Positions 44,930 through 53,920 of a stretch of 64,000 bases of DNA are shown in pieces. Every line of letters begins with the position of its first letter. The stretch's first letter is position 1. Made by a program: the position numbers and the translations under genes. The stretch comes from Ensifer canadensis (lineage in GTDB: Bacteria > Pseudomonadota > Alphaproteobacteria > Rhizobiales > Rhizobiaceae), in NCBI RefSeq assembly GCF_017488845.2, contig NZ_CP083370.1, positions 2,728,001 through 2,792,000 on the forward strand, read 5' to 3'. The notes under the pieces were generated by a model. It was not told the DNA's origin. It made no database searches and saw only the letters and a list, made by a program, of their open reading frames with translations.

Positions 44930-47887
44930 TCAGGCTTTCAGCTTCTTGTTTTCGGGATCGACGAACGCCGGGTCGCAGACCTCGGCGATGACCTCGTGAT
45001 CGCGCAGCTTGTCCCAGACGACGATCTTTTCGCCGTAGCGCTCGCGCCCGGACTTGAGGAAGGCAAGCGCGATGTGCTGCCCCAAAACCGGCGAATAGCC
45101 GGCGGAGCTGACCCAGCCCTGATCGTTGAGCGTCGACGGCTTCATGCCTTCTTTCAGAAGATGAGCGCCGGCACGCATGTCCTTGTCCTTGTCCACCGGC
45201 CTCAGCCCGACAAGCTGCATACGGTCTGCCGCCGTCAGGCCGTAGCGTGCGGACAGATGTTTGCCGATAAAATCGGGTTTCTGCGCCGAAAACATGCGCC
45301 CAAGCCCGGCATCGTCGGGTGTCACGCGGCCGTCGAATTCCGCATGAGTCAGAAGCCCCTTTTCAAGCCGCAGCACGTTCAATGCCTCGACACCGTAGGC
45401 GCAGATATCATGCGCTCGCCCGGCCTCCATGATCTGCTCGGCAACCGCTTCACCGTAACCGGCGGGAACGGCAAGTTCGAAGGCCAATTCGCCGGAAAAT
45501 GAGATGCGGAACAGCCGGGCGTGGATGCCGCCGCGAAGCGCCGTTGCGCGTGCCGACAGGAACGGGAAAGCCGTTTCCGAGATATCCTCGTCGACCAGTT
45601 GCTGCAGCACATCGCGCGCCTTCGGGCCGGCAATCGCCATCTGCGCCCACTGATCGCTTGACGAGCAGAACCTGACCTTGAGATCGGGCCACAGCACCTG
45701 CGCGCAATAATCGATGTGGGACATGACCGCGCCGGCCATGGCAGTGGTCGTCGTCACGAAGAAGTGGTCCTCCGCCAGCCGGCTCACGGTGCCGTCGTCG
45801 AAGACGAAGCCGTCCTCGCGCAGCATCAATCCGTAACGGGCCTTGCCGACCGGCAGCTTCAGCATGGCGTTGCAATAGAGCCGGTTGAGAAACTCCGCCG
45901 CGTCAGCTCCGAAAACCTCGATCTTGCCGAGCGTCGACACATCGCAGAGCCCGACATTGGCGCGAACATTGAGGACCTCGCGGTCGACGCTTTCGCGCCA
46001 GGTCTTTTCGCCGGCGCGCGGGAACCAGGCCGAGCGGAACCAGAGGCCGGAATCGACGAAGGTCGCGCCGTGCTTCTTCGCCCATTCGTGTAGCGGCGAC
46101 TTGCGGGTCGGCGTCGCGTGGCTGTCGCGGGATGTCCCCGCCAGCGCACCGAAGGAGACCGGCGTGTAGAACGGCCGGAACGTGGTCGTGCCGACCTCGG
46201 CCGGACTCACCCCACGCATGCCGGCGAGAATGCCGACCGCATTGATATTGGAAAGCTTGCCCTGGTCGGTCGCCATGCCGCTGGTGGTATAGCGTTTGGC
46301 GTGCTCCACATGGCCGAAACCCTCGCGCAGCGCGAGACCGAGATCCTTCGCGTGCACATCGTTCTGGAAATCCACGAAGGCCTTCGACTTGGCGCCGGGC
46401 ACATACCATACAGCAGCAAACGAAGGTTCAACCTCGGGCTCAGTCACCGGCAGCAGTGCTGCGGCCGCGTTGAAGCCAAGCTCTGAGGCAATCGCAGTCG
46501 CCTTCTCGGCACCGTCGCGCAGGCAGCCGGCAAGCGTGTAGACACCATTGGCCGCTCCAGCGACCCGAAGGGCATTGCCGACATCGGGTGCTGCGAATGC
46601 CTTAAGGGTATCCGACCACACCGGCCGAGCGCCGCGCTGGCAGGCGAGATGAATGACCGGGCTCCAACCACCGGACATGCCAAGCGCATCGCAGGCGATC
46701 AGTTCCTCAAAGCCCGAGCGCTCGACGACGATGCCCGACAGCCGCCTCCTGCCCCTGGTGTCGACGATCGAGCCGGAGCGGATCACCCGCACGCCATCGG
46801 GTGCGACATCGTTGGTCTCCGGTCGGCTGTCGATGATAGTCGAAACCGCAACGCCCTTCGCCGACAGGTCGCGAGCCGTGCGATAGCCGCTGCTGCCGCT
46901 GGTGAAGATTGCAACCGACTTGCCGGCAGAAACGCCATAACGCTTAGCGTAGGTCGAAACGGCGCCGGCCATCATCACGCCGGGGCGATCATTGCCGCCA
47001 AACACCAGCGGCCGCTCTTCAGCGCCGGTCGCCAGCAGAGCGCGCTTGGCGGCAATGCGCCACACGCGTTCGGTCGGCAGCTTGGTCGATGGCTCGGCCA
47101 CATGTTTCTGCACGCGCTCGACCGCACCGAAGACATTGTCGTCATACCAGCCGAAGACCGTGGTGCGCGGCAGAAGCGTGACGTTTTCGAGTGACTTCAG
47201 TTCAGCGACGGCACGATCTGCAAACGCGGGCGCCGACGCACCGTCAACCGTTTCGGTTTCCGACAGCAGCGATCCGCCGAGGCGAAAATCCTCATCCGCC
47301 AGGATAACGCGAAGCCCGGCGCGACCGGCCGTCAAGGCGGCCATCAGACCCGCCGGTCCGCCGCCGACGACGAGCAAATCGCAGAAGGCCCAGGATTTTT
47401 CATAGCTCTCGGGGTCGCGTTCCAGCACCGCCCGCCCGAGACCGGCGGCCCGCCGGATCACCGGCTCATAAAGCTTTTCCCAGAGTTGGCGGGGCCACAT
47501 GAAGGTCTTGTAGTAGAAGCCGGCGCCGAGAAACGGCGAAAGCAGGCCGTTGACCGCGCAGACATCGAACCCGAGCGATGGCCAGCGGTTCTGGCTCTTC
47601 GCCGTCAAGCCGGCATAGAGCTCGGCGACCGTCGCCTTGGTATTCGGATCGCTGCGGGCGCCCGAACCAAGGGTCACGAGCGCGTTCGGCTCCGACGGCC
47701 CGGCACTGACGATGCCGCGCGGCCGGTGGTACTTGAAGCTGCGGCCGACCAGCATCTGGTCGTTGGCAAGCAAGGCAGAGGCAAGCGTATCGCCGGCAAA
47801 GCCGCGCAGCGGGTTGCCGTCGAAGGTGAAGCTCAGCACTTTGCTGCGATCGACAAGACCGCCGGCGGACAGGCGATAAGCGGTCAT
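44930..47887 (-). CDS. soxA: Sarcosine oxidase subunit alpha
   Basis: Large subunit of heterotetrameric sarcosine oxidase, 985 aa, cytosolic. It oxidises sarcosine and gives the methylene group to tetrahydrofolate. The N-terminal Fer2-like domain (about 15-100, without the Fe-S cysteines) is followed by the dinucleotide motif LLVVGGGPAGLMAALTAGRAG (about 172-192). A second nucleotide-binding region follows, and the GcvT domain covers the last 380 residues (FVDSGLWFRSAWFPRAGE onward). The start overlaps the soxD stop by 4 bases. Full length. Confidence 0.95.
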   Translation of the reverse strand: MTAYRLSAGGLVDRSKVLSFTFDGNPLRGFAGDTLASALLANDQMLVGRSFKYHRPRGIVSAGPSEPNALVTLGSGARSDPNTKATVAELYAGLTAKSQNRWPSLGFDVCAVNGLLSPFLGAGFYYKTFMWPRQLWEKLYEPVIRRAAGLGRAVLERDPESYEKSWAFCDLLVVGGGPAGLMAALTAGRAGLRVILADEDFRLGGSLLSETETVDGASAPAFADRAVAELKSLENVTLLPRTTVFGWYDDNVFGAVERVQKHVAEPSTKLPTERVWRIAAKRALLATGAEERPLVFGGNDRPGVMMAGAVSTYAKRYGVSAGKSVAIFTSGSSGYRTARDLSAKGVAVSTIIDSRPETNDVAPDGVRVIRSGSIVDTRGRRRLSGIVVERSGFEELIACDALGMSGGWSPVIHLACQRGARPVWSDTLKAFAAPDVGNALRVAGAANGVYTLAGCLRDGAEKATAIASELGFNAAAALLPVTEPEVEPSFAAVWYVPGAKSKAFVDFQNDVHAKDLGLALREGFGHVEHAKRYTTSGMATDQGKLSNINAVGILAGMRGVSPAEVGTTTFRPFYTPVSFGALAGTSRDSHATPTRKSPLHEWAKKHGATFVDSGLWFRSAWFPRAGEKTWRESVDREVLNVRANVGLCDVSTLGKIEVFGADAAEFLNRLYCNAMLKLPVGKARYGLMLREDGFVFDDGTVSRLAEDHFFVTTTTAMAGAVMSHIDYCAQVLWPDLKVRFCSSSDQWAQMAIAGPKARDVLQQLVDEDISETAFPFLSARATALRGGIHARLFRISFSGELAFELAVPAGYGEAVAEQIMEAGRAHDICAYGVEALNVLRLEKGLLTHAEFDGRVTPDDAGLGRMFSAQKPDFIGKHLSARYGLTAADRMQLVGLRPVDKDKDMRAGAHLLKEGMKPSTLNDQGWVSSAGYSPVLGQHIALAFLKSGRERYGEKIVVWDKLRDHEVIAEVCDPAFVDPENKKLKA

Positions 47888-48162
47888 CGCTGCGCCTCAC
47901 GCGCCGCGGCCGCACCGTCGACAGCCGAATAGACCTCATGGGTGACCGTGTCGCGTTCGACAACCAGGAACCGGCGACAGCCGGCAACATGATGCCAATG
48001 TTCTACCGTTCGGCCGCGTGGGTTGGCGCGCACATAGACATAGTCATGCCAGGCTTCATCCGAGGCTGAAGGCGCCGGCCGAATGACCGACGCATCGCCA
48101 CGGATTGCGAACTCTTCCTTCGGGCGGACCCCGCAATGGGGACAGGTGATCAGGCTTGCCAT
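47884..48162 (-). CDS. soxD: Sarcosine oxidase subunit delta
   Basis: Zinc-binding subunit, 92 aa. Cys7 and Cys10 (TCPHCGVRPKEEF) and the His and Cys of EHWHHVAGCRRFL form the expected zinc site. DYVYVRANPRGRTVEHW is the family core. It overlaps soxA by 4 bases. The 185-base gap to soxB upstream is filled mostly by a RIME element. Confidence 0.94.
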   Translation of the reverse strand: MASLITCPHCGVRPKEEFAIRGDASVIRPAPSASDEAWHDYVYVRANPRGRTVEHWHHVAGCRRFLVVERDTVTHEVYSAVDGAAAAREAQR

Positions 48163-48246
48163 TGTCTTCCGTATCCTGGAGCCTCAACACAGCTCCCTCA
48201 ATATTCCTGGTCAGCCGGATGGTCGTCATCCGGCTCGCGCCGATCT

Positions 48247-48350
48247 AGAGCGCCGTGCGTTCAGATGAACGCACAAAGGACGCTCTAGCACTTTGATTCT
48301 AGAGCATCTTATCCGCTTTCAGTGATTCCACTTGAAAGCGGGATGCTCTA
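48247..48350. repeat. RIME-type element inside the sox operon
   Basis: Two palindromic units: AGAGCGCCGTGCG...GACGCTCT (48247-48286) and AGAGCATCTTATCC...GGGATGCTCTAG (from 48301). The total is about 104 bases. Its right edge contains the TAG stop of soxB (minus strand, 48348-48350). It lies between soxB and soxD. Confidence 0.75.
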
Positions 48351-49598
48351 GTGAAGATTGGGCTGCGGCCCGGCCCCTGCCTCGTCGACCGCATAGCCCC
48401 GCGCGAAACGATCGAGCCGCAGGGCGCGCGCCACCGGGTGGGTGTCGTTCCTGGCGATGAGATGCGCGAAACAGTAGCCCGAGGCCGGCGTCGCCTTGAA
48501 GCCGCCGTAGCACCAACCGCAATTGAGGTAGAGGTTGTCGATCGAGGTGCGGTCGATGATCGGCGATCCATCCATGCTCATGTCCATGACACCGCCCCAG
48601 GCGCGCAGCACCCGGACGCGCGACAGGCCGGGGATCATCGACACCCCCTCCTCCATCACATGTTCGGCCGTCGCTAGATTACCGCGCTGGGCATAGGAGG
48701 AGTAACCGTCGATCTCGGCGCCGAAGACCAGTCCGCCCTTGTCCGACTGCGAGATATAGAAGTGTCCGCCGCCATAGACGATCACGTGATCGATGCACGG
48801 CTTCAGCCCCTCGGTCACGAAGGCCTGCAGCACGTGGCTTTCGAGCGGCAGCTTCAGGTCGGCCATCTCGCCGACGCGCGAGGAGTTGCCGGCCGCTGCC
48901 AGCGCCAGCTTGCCGCAACCGATGAAGCCCTTTGACGTTTCCACCCCGGTGACGACGCCATTCTCGCGGCGAATGCCGGTCACCTCGCAATGCTCGATGA
49001 TGTCGACGCCGTGCTGGTCCGCCCCGCGCGCATAACCCCAGGCGACGGCGTCATGGCGGGCGGTGCCCGCGCGCCGCTGCAGGAGGCCCCCGAGGATCGG
49101 GTAGCGCGCATGATCATAATTGAGGAAGGGGATCATCTTCTTCAGTTGTTCGCGCTCGATCAACTCGGCCGCAACCCCTTCCATCCACATCGCGTTGCCG
49201 CGCCTGACATAGGCGTCGCGCTGGGCGTCGCTGTGGTAAAGCATGATGACGCCGCGCTGGGAGAGCATGACGTTGTAGTTCAGGTCCTGCTCAAGCCCTT
49301 CCCAGAGCTTCATCGAGAATTCGTAGAAGGGTTCGTTGCCGGGCAGCATGTAATTGGAGCGCACGATCGTGGTGTTGCGGCCGACATTGCCCGATCCGAG
49401 ATAGCCCTTTTCGAGCACCGCGACGTTCTTCACGCCGAATTCCTTGGCGAGATAGTAGGCGGTCGCAAGACCATGGCCGCCGCCACCGACAATGATTACG
49501 TCATAATGGGATTTCGGCTGAGGCTGTCGCCATTGCGGTTTCCAGTTCAGGTTTCCGGAAAGGGCGTTCCTGACGATCGAGTATGCGGAATAACGCAT
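48348..49598 (-). CDS. soxB: Sarcosine oxidase subunit beta
   Basis: Flavin subunit carrying the oxidation site, 416 aa. FAD motif YDVIIVGGGGHGLATAYYLA (about 32-51). LGSGNVGRNTTIVRSNYM follows. His182 in ARHDAVAWGYARGADQ fits the histidine that covalently binds FMN in this family (inferred by alignment from memory). The start at 49598 is the ATG of MRYSAYSIV. The stop TAG falls in a RIME edge. First gene of the sox operon, divergent from cysQ. Confidence 0.94.
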   Translation of the reverse strand: MRYSAYSIVRNALSGNLNWKPQWRQPQPKSHYDVIIVGGGGHGLATAYYLAKEFGVKNVAVLEKGYLGSGNVGRNTTIVRSNYMLPGNEPFYEFSMKLWEGLEQDLNYNVMLSQRGVIMLYHSDAQRDAYVRRGNAMWMEGVAAELIEREQLKKMIPFLNYDHARYPILGGLLQRRAGTARHDAVAWGYARGADQHGVDIIEHCEVTGIRRENGVVTGVETSKGFIGCGKLALAAAGNSSRVGEMADLKLPLESHVLQAFVTEGLKPCIDHVIVYGGGHFYISQSDKGGLVFGAEIDGYSSYAQRGNLATAEHVMEEGVSMIPGLSRVRVLRAWGGVMDMSMDGSPIIDRTSIDNLYLNCGWCYGGFKATPASGYCFAHLIARNDTHPVARALRLDRFARGYAVDEAGAGPQPNLH

Positions 49599-49826
49599 GA
49601 AGTCATCCAGTTCAGTTGCGTCGGCACATTTGCACAGCCGGCGCGAGGAGCAAAGATGCAAGCTTCTCGCAGCTGCAAAAATCAAGCCGGCCATTTGCCG
49701 CAAGGCACGAAAACTCGCGTAACCGGCGCCTGCGACACGACATTTCGTAGGAACCGTCTAAAACTATGGGCAACTTCTGTCGTTGAGTGTGGTATGGCCC
49801 GACAAAGGCCCGAAAGACGACAGGCA

Positions 49827-50603
49827 ATGCTCGACATTCTGCAAAAATCCGCGATCGCCGCCGGGCGCGCCATCCTCGACATCTACAACGCCGGCCCGGC
49901 AGTGACCTACAAGCCCGACTGTTCGCCCGTGACGGACGCCGACGCGTGTGCGGAGCGCATCATCCTGGCCGATCTTGCCGCCGCCTTTCCTGACATTCCC
50001 GTCGTGGCTGAGGAATCGGTCGCGGCCGGCTCCATCCCCGACATCTCAGGCAAGTCATTCTTTCTCGTCGACCCGCTCGACGGCACCAAGGAATTCATCG
50101 GCCGCCACAACGACTTCACCGTCAACATCGCGTTGATCGAAAACGGCGCGCCAGTTGCCGGCGTCGTCTACGCTCCGGCACTCGGCATCCTCTACGCCGC
50201 CGCCGGCGGCAAGGCACTGAAAGCAGTGGTCTCCGAAGCCTTTCACGTCGGACCTGAAACCGTGATCGGCTGTCGCAGTCGCGGCGATCGGCTGGTGGCG
50301 CTTGCGAGCCGCTCGCACAACAGTGCCGAGACCGTTGCCTATCTCGCCGAACATGGGATCACCGACTACGAGGCCGTCGGCTCCTCGCTCAAGTTCTGCC
50401 TGCTGGCCGACGGCCTTGCCGACGTCTACCCGCGCTTCAGCCGTACGATGGAGTGGGACACGGCCGCCGGCGATGCCATCCTGCGCGCGGCCGGCGGCGA
50501 GACGCTGACGATGGAAGGCACGCCGCTCACCTATGGCAAACGCAATCAGACGAGCGACAGCGATTTTGCCAATCCCTGGTTCGTCTCCCGCGGCAAGACC
50601 TGA
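49827..50603 (+). CDS. cysQ: 3'(2'),5'-bisphosphate nucleotidase CysQ
   Basis: Magnesium-dependent phosphatase of the inositol-monophosphatase fold, 258 aa. It removes the 3' phosphate of PAP, a by-product of sulfate assimilation. Motifs: the metal-binding VDPLDGTKEFIGR (about 76-88), VVAEES upstream of it and the second motif EWDTAAGDAILRAAGG (about 209-224). The ATG at 49827 is preferred as family members start near MLDI. An in-frame ATG at 49794 would add 11 residues. It is divergent from soxB. Confidence 0.88.
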   Translation: MLDILQKSAIAAGRAILDIYNAGPAVTYKPDCSPVTDADACAERIILADLAAAFPDIPVVAEESVAAGSIPDISGKSFFLVDPLDGTKEFIGRHNDFTVNIALIENGAPVAGVVYAPALGILYAAAGGKALKAVVSEAFHVGPETVIGCRSRGDRLVALASRSHNSAETVAYLAEHGITDYEAVGSSLKFCLLADGLADVYPRFSRTMEWDTAAGDAILRAAGGETLTMEGTPLTYGKRNQTSDSDFANPWFVSRGKT

Positions 50604-50766
50604 GGCCGGAATCGGCCAGAACGAGCGTCATTACGATATGGACGTGAGACCGGTAACGCCTCGCCGCCACGCGATGTCATTTCACCATCGCCACCGCCGC
50701 TCTCAGCCGGTGGCTTGATGCAGAACCCGGCGAGATTAAGAGACCGAGGCTACGGCTCTAGCCGCC

Positions 50767-51144
50767 TCACCGCCTGGTGGCCGTGGCGATCAGGTTGCCG
50801 ATCGAACTCTCGTTGAATGGCTTGTCGATCCTTGGGATACCCCGCAGATGCGCCGGGAAGATCTCCGCGTCGCCGTAGCCGCTGGTAAAGCCGAAACACA
50901 AGCCGCGGGCGAGGATCGCATCCGCTACCGCAAAGCTGGTCTCATCCTCGAGATTGACGTCGAGGATGATGAAATCGAACGACTGGGCGGCAATCAGCTT
51001 CATCGCCTGATCGGCGTTGGCGGCGATCTGGACATCGCTGATACCCATCGATTTCAGGATTTCTTCGGCATCCATCGCGATGATGAAATTGTCTTCCAGA
51101 ACGAGCACTGTTCTGATCGACGGTGGAATCTCGATCGTTGGCAT
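50767..51144 (-). CDS. Single-domain response regulator
   Basis: Receiver-only protein of 125 aa. The acidic pair Glu17-Asp18 (VLVLEDNFIIAMDA), phospho-acceptor Asp62 (DFIILDVNL) and the switch lysine in RIDKPFNES are present. There is no output domain, so it must act through a partner kinase or phosphotransfer protein. AAAGGTGG precedes the ATG at 51144. It is divergent from a general-stress Dps-type gene. Stand-alone receivers of this type in rhizobia often pair with HWE histidine kinases, but none is in the window. Confidence 0.88.
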   Translation of the reverse strand: MPTIEIPPSIRTVLVLEDNFIIAMDAEEILKSMGISDVQIAANADQAMKLIAAQSFDFIILDVNLEDETSFAVADAILARGLCFGFTSGYGDAEIFPAHLRGIPRIDKPFNESSIGNLIATATRR

Positions 51145-51297
51145 TCGGTCCACCTTTCGCGAGAACCATGCGCCGGCCGCAGAAGCGGTCGCCGCATTCA
51201 ACCTTGATCTATAGACCCCGCGAACCCACCCGGCATTTAAAAAAGACATGTCGGGCACCCCCAGCGATTTTGTCGCATCTCTACCCGCGCCAGCGAA

Positions 51298-51322
51298 GGA
51301 ACAAGGCGCGCTGGGGGGCGTT
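51298..51322 (+). promoter_or_regulatory. EcfG/RpoE2-type general stress promoter of the Dps-family gene
   Basis: GGAAC at 51298-51302, then 16 bases, then CGTT at 51319-51322. This matches the alphaproteobacterial EcfG consensus (GGAAC, 18-19 bases, TT). It lies 94 bases upstream of the Dps-family start, on the right strand. Confidence 0.7.
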
Positions 51323-51415
51323 CAATAGGAAGCGGCGCATCGCCGGCTGAAAGCTGCATTCGCGGCCGCGTCTCGATACTCAGGATGAATTTCCGAAACG
51401 GATTGGAGAAAGATC

Positions 51416-51928
51416 ATGGCACAGGCAGCCTCCGTGCTGAAACCGAAGGTCAAGGACGAGGAATTCGACATCGGGCTGAAGAAGGCCTATCGCCAGCAGA
51501 TGGCGGCCGCGCTCTCCGACATTCTCGCCGACACGTACAAGCTTGTCATCAAGAGCCACATCTATCACTGGAATGTCGTCGGTCCGCTGTTCAAGCCGCT
51601 GCATGAACTGACCGAGGAACACTACAACACACTGTTCAAGGCCACCGACATCATCGCCGAGCGCATCCGCGCGCTGGGGCACCTGGCGCCGGCAAAGCTT
51701 GGCGAGGCCAATCAGTTTGCGCCGACCAGCGCCTCGGTGAACCACACGACCGCCGCCGAGATGGTCGCCGACCTCATTGCCGACCACGAGGCTGCGGCCC
51801 GACGCATGCGCGACGCCGGCACCAAGGCCGACGACAACGGCGACCTGGTGACGACGGACATGCTGACCGACCGGCTCAATTTCCATGAGAAGGCGCTGTG
51901 GATGTTGAGAGCGATCGTCGCCGCCTGA
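51416..51928 (+). CDS. Dps/ferritin-like stress protein
   Basis: Dodecameric ferritin-like DNA-protection and iron-storage protein, 170 aa. The ferroxidase motif at the subunit interface is seen in SHIYHWNVVGPLFKPLHELT, with EEHYNTLFKATDIIAERIRAL after it. These correspond to the His, Asp and Glu ligands of Dps. GGAGAAAG precedes the ATG. The EcfG-type promoter upstream and the terminator downstream make it a single-gene stress unit. Compared with E. coli Dps, the Lys-rich N-terminus (LKPKVKDEEFD) is short. Confidence 0.88.
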   Translation: MAQAASVLKPKVKDEEFDIGLKKAYRQQMAAALSDILADTYKLVIKSHIYHWNVVGPLFKPLHELTEEHYNTLFKATDIIAERIRALGHLAPAKLGEANQFAPTSASVNHTTAAEMVADLIADHEAAARRMRDAGTKADDNGDLVTTDMLTDRLNFHEKALWMLRAIVAA

Positions 51929-51950
51929 CGACCGATGAACGGTGTCACCG

Positions 51951-51972
51951 AGCCCCGCCGTCCGGCGGGGCT
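51951..51972. terminator. Bidirectional terminator between dps-type and Crp/Fnr genes
   Basis: AGCCCCGC / GCGGGGCT arms with a 6-nt loop are followed by TCTTG on the plus strand. It lies between the convergent stops at 51928 and 52000. Confidence 0.75.
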
Positions 51973-51999
51973 TCTTGCATATCAGTCCAGACCGAAGCG

Positions 52000-52755
52000 T
52001 CAGATCAGCGGCCGCTTGGCCTCGCTGAAACCTTCCCAGCCGGCGATCGTCAGCAGGCCGTCGATATCGCGAACGTTGCAGCCCTTGTCCGCCCAGCGGA
52101 TCATGCCACGCTCGGCCAGCTTCTTCAGTGTCTTGTTGGTATGGACGATCGAGAGGCCGAGCGTATCGGCCACGTGCTGCTGCGTAATCGGGATCGCCAC
52201 GCGGCTGCCGTTGAAGAGGTCCAACGCCTTGGCACGCTGATAGAGAAAGGCGATGAGATAGGCGGCACGTTCCAGCGCCGACCGGCGGCCGATGCTCAAG
52301 AGGTTCTCGTCGAGGATGCGCTCTTCGCGCGCGGCGATCCAGGTCAGGTCATAGGCGAGATCAGGATAGCTGCTATAGAGCCGATTGAGCTTGCCGCGTT
52401 CGAAGACGCAGAGCGTGACAGGCGAGAGGGCCTCGATCGAATGCTGCATCTCCCCCATGAGGCTGCCCTGTAGTCCAACGAGATCGCCGGGCATGATGTA
52501 GTTGAGGATCTGCCGGCGCCCGTCGTCGAGCATCTTGTAGCGAAATCCCCAACCGCTCAGCACGGTAAAGAGATAGGCGCTGTGTGCGCCTTCCACCAGG
52601 ATCGTCGCCCCGCCGTCGACTGCGAGTTCCCCTGTCTTGAACTGTGAGACGAAGGCCAGCTCGTCCGCGGTGAATGCCCGGAAATGATCGAGCTTGCGCA
52701 AGGGACAGCTTTCGCATGGGATGCGTTTGTCGTTGCGGGTTGCCGTTCCTGCCAT
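52000..52755 (-). CDS. Crp/Fnr-family transcriptional regulator with N-terminal Cys pair
   Basis: Regulator of 251 aa. A short N-terminal CESCPLR motif (Cys14, Cys17) is followed by a cNMP-type domain (about 30-150, with IMPGDLVGLQGSLMGEMQHS), a dimer helix and a Crp winged helix (PITQQHVADTLGLSIVHTNK). Two N-terminal cysteines and one in VTLCVFERG fall short of the four ligands of a classical FNR cluster, so oxygen sensing is uncertain. The start at 52755 is chosen for its position near the conserved core. Confidence 0.85.
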   Translation of the reverse strand: MAGTATRNDKRIPCESCPLRKLDHFRAFTADELAFVSQFKTGELAVDGGATILVEGAHSAYLFTVLSGWGFRYKMLDDGRRQILNYIMPGDLVGLQGSLMGEMQHSIEALSPVTLCVFERGKLNRLYSSYPDLAYDLTWIAAREERILDENLLSIGRRSALERAAYLIAFLYQRAKALDLFNGSRVAIPITQQHVADTLGLSIVHTNKTLKKLAERGMIRWADKGCNVRDIDGLLTIAGWEGFSEAKRPLI

Positions 52756-52967
52756 CAATCCATCCGATACCTGTTGCGGCAGGCCACTCTGGCTACCGAT
52801 GGTTCTTATCGGAACTAGTGTGCCCGGTCGGGGTGACAAGGTTTGGCGTGCTGAAAACGGATAGATTTCAGGCGCTTCAACGCTAGGCGCAACGGACCAC
52901 AGTGATGGACAGGCGCCTCCTTGCGCCCTATCTCTTGCGTTCGATCCTGACCGCTGGAGCTTCCGCC

Positions 52968-53825
<858 letters not shown>

Positions 53826-53920
53826 CTTTTCCGCCCACGTGAACACAGCGTTCTCCGCCGCGGTTCTGGCGCCAGCGATCCGCATGTGGTTTGTGAGCGC
53901 ATCATATCGGGAGACGAAAA

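Noticed and set aside
41647..44991. A plus-strand open frame of 1114 codons opposite the DMGDH-like gene and soxG.
   Set aside because: It is the antisense of two well-supported genes. The translated protein is Arg/Gly/His-rich without any recognisable domain, as expected for a shadow frame in G+C-rich DNA.
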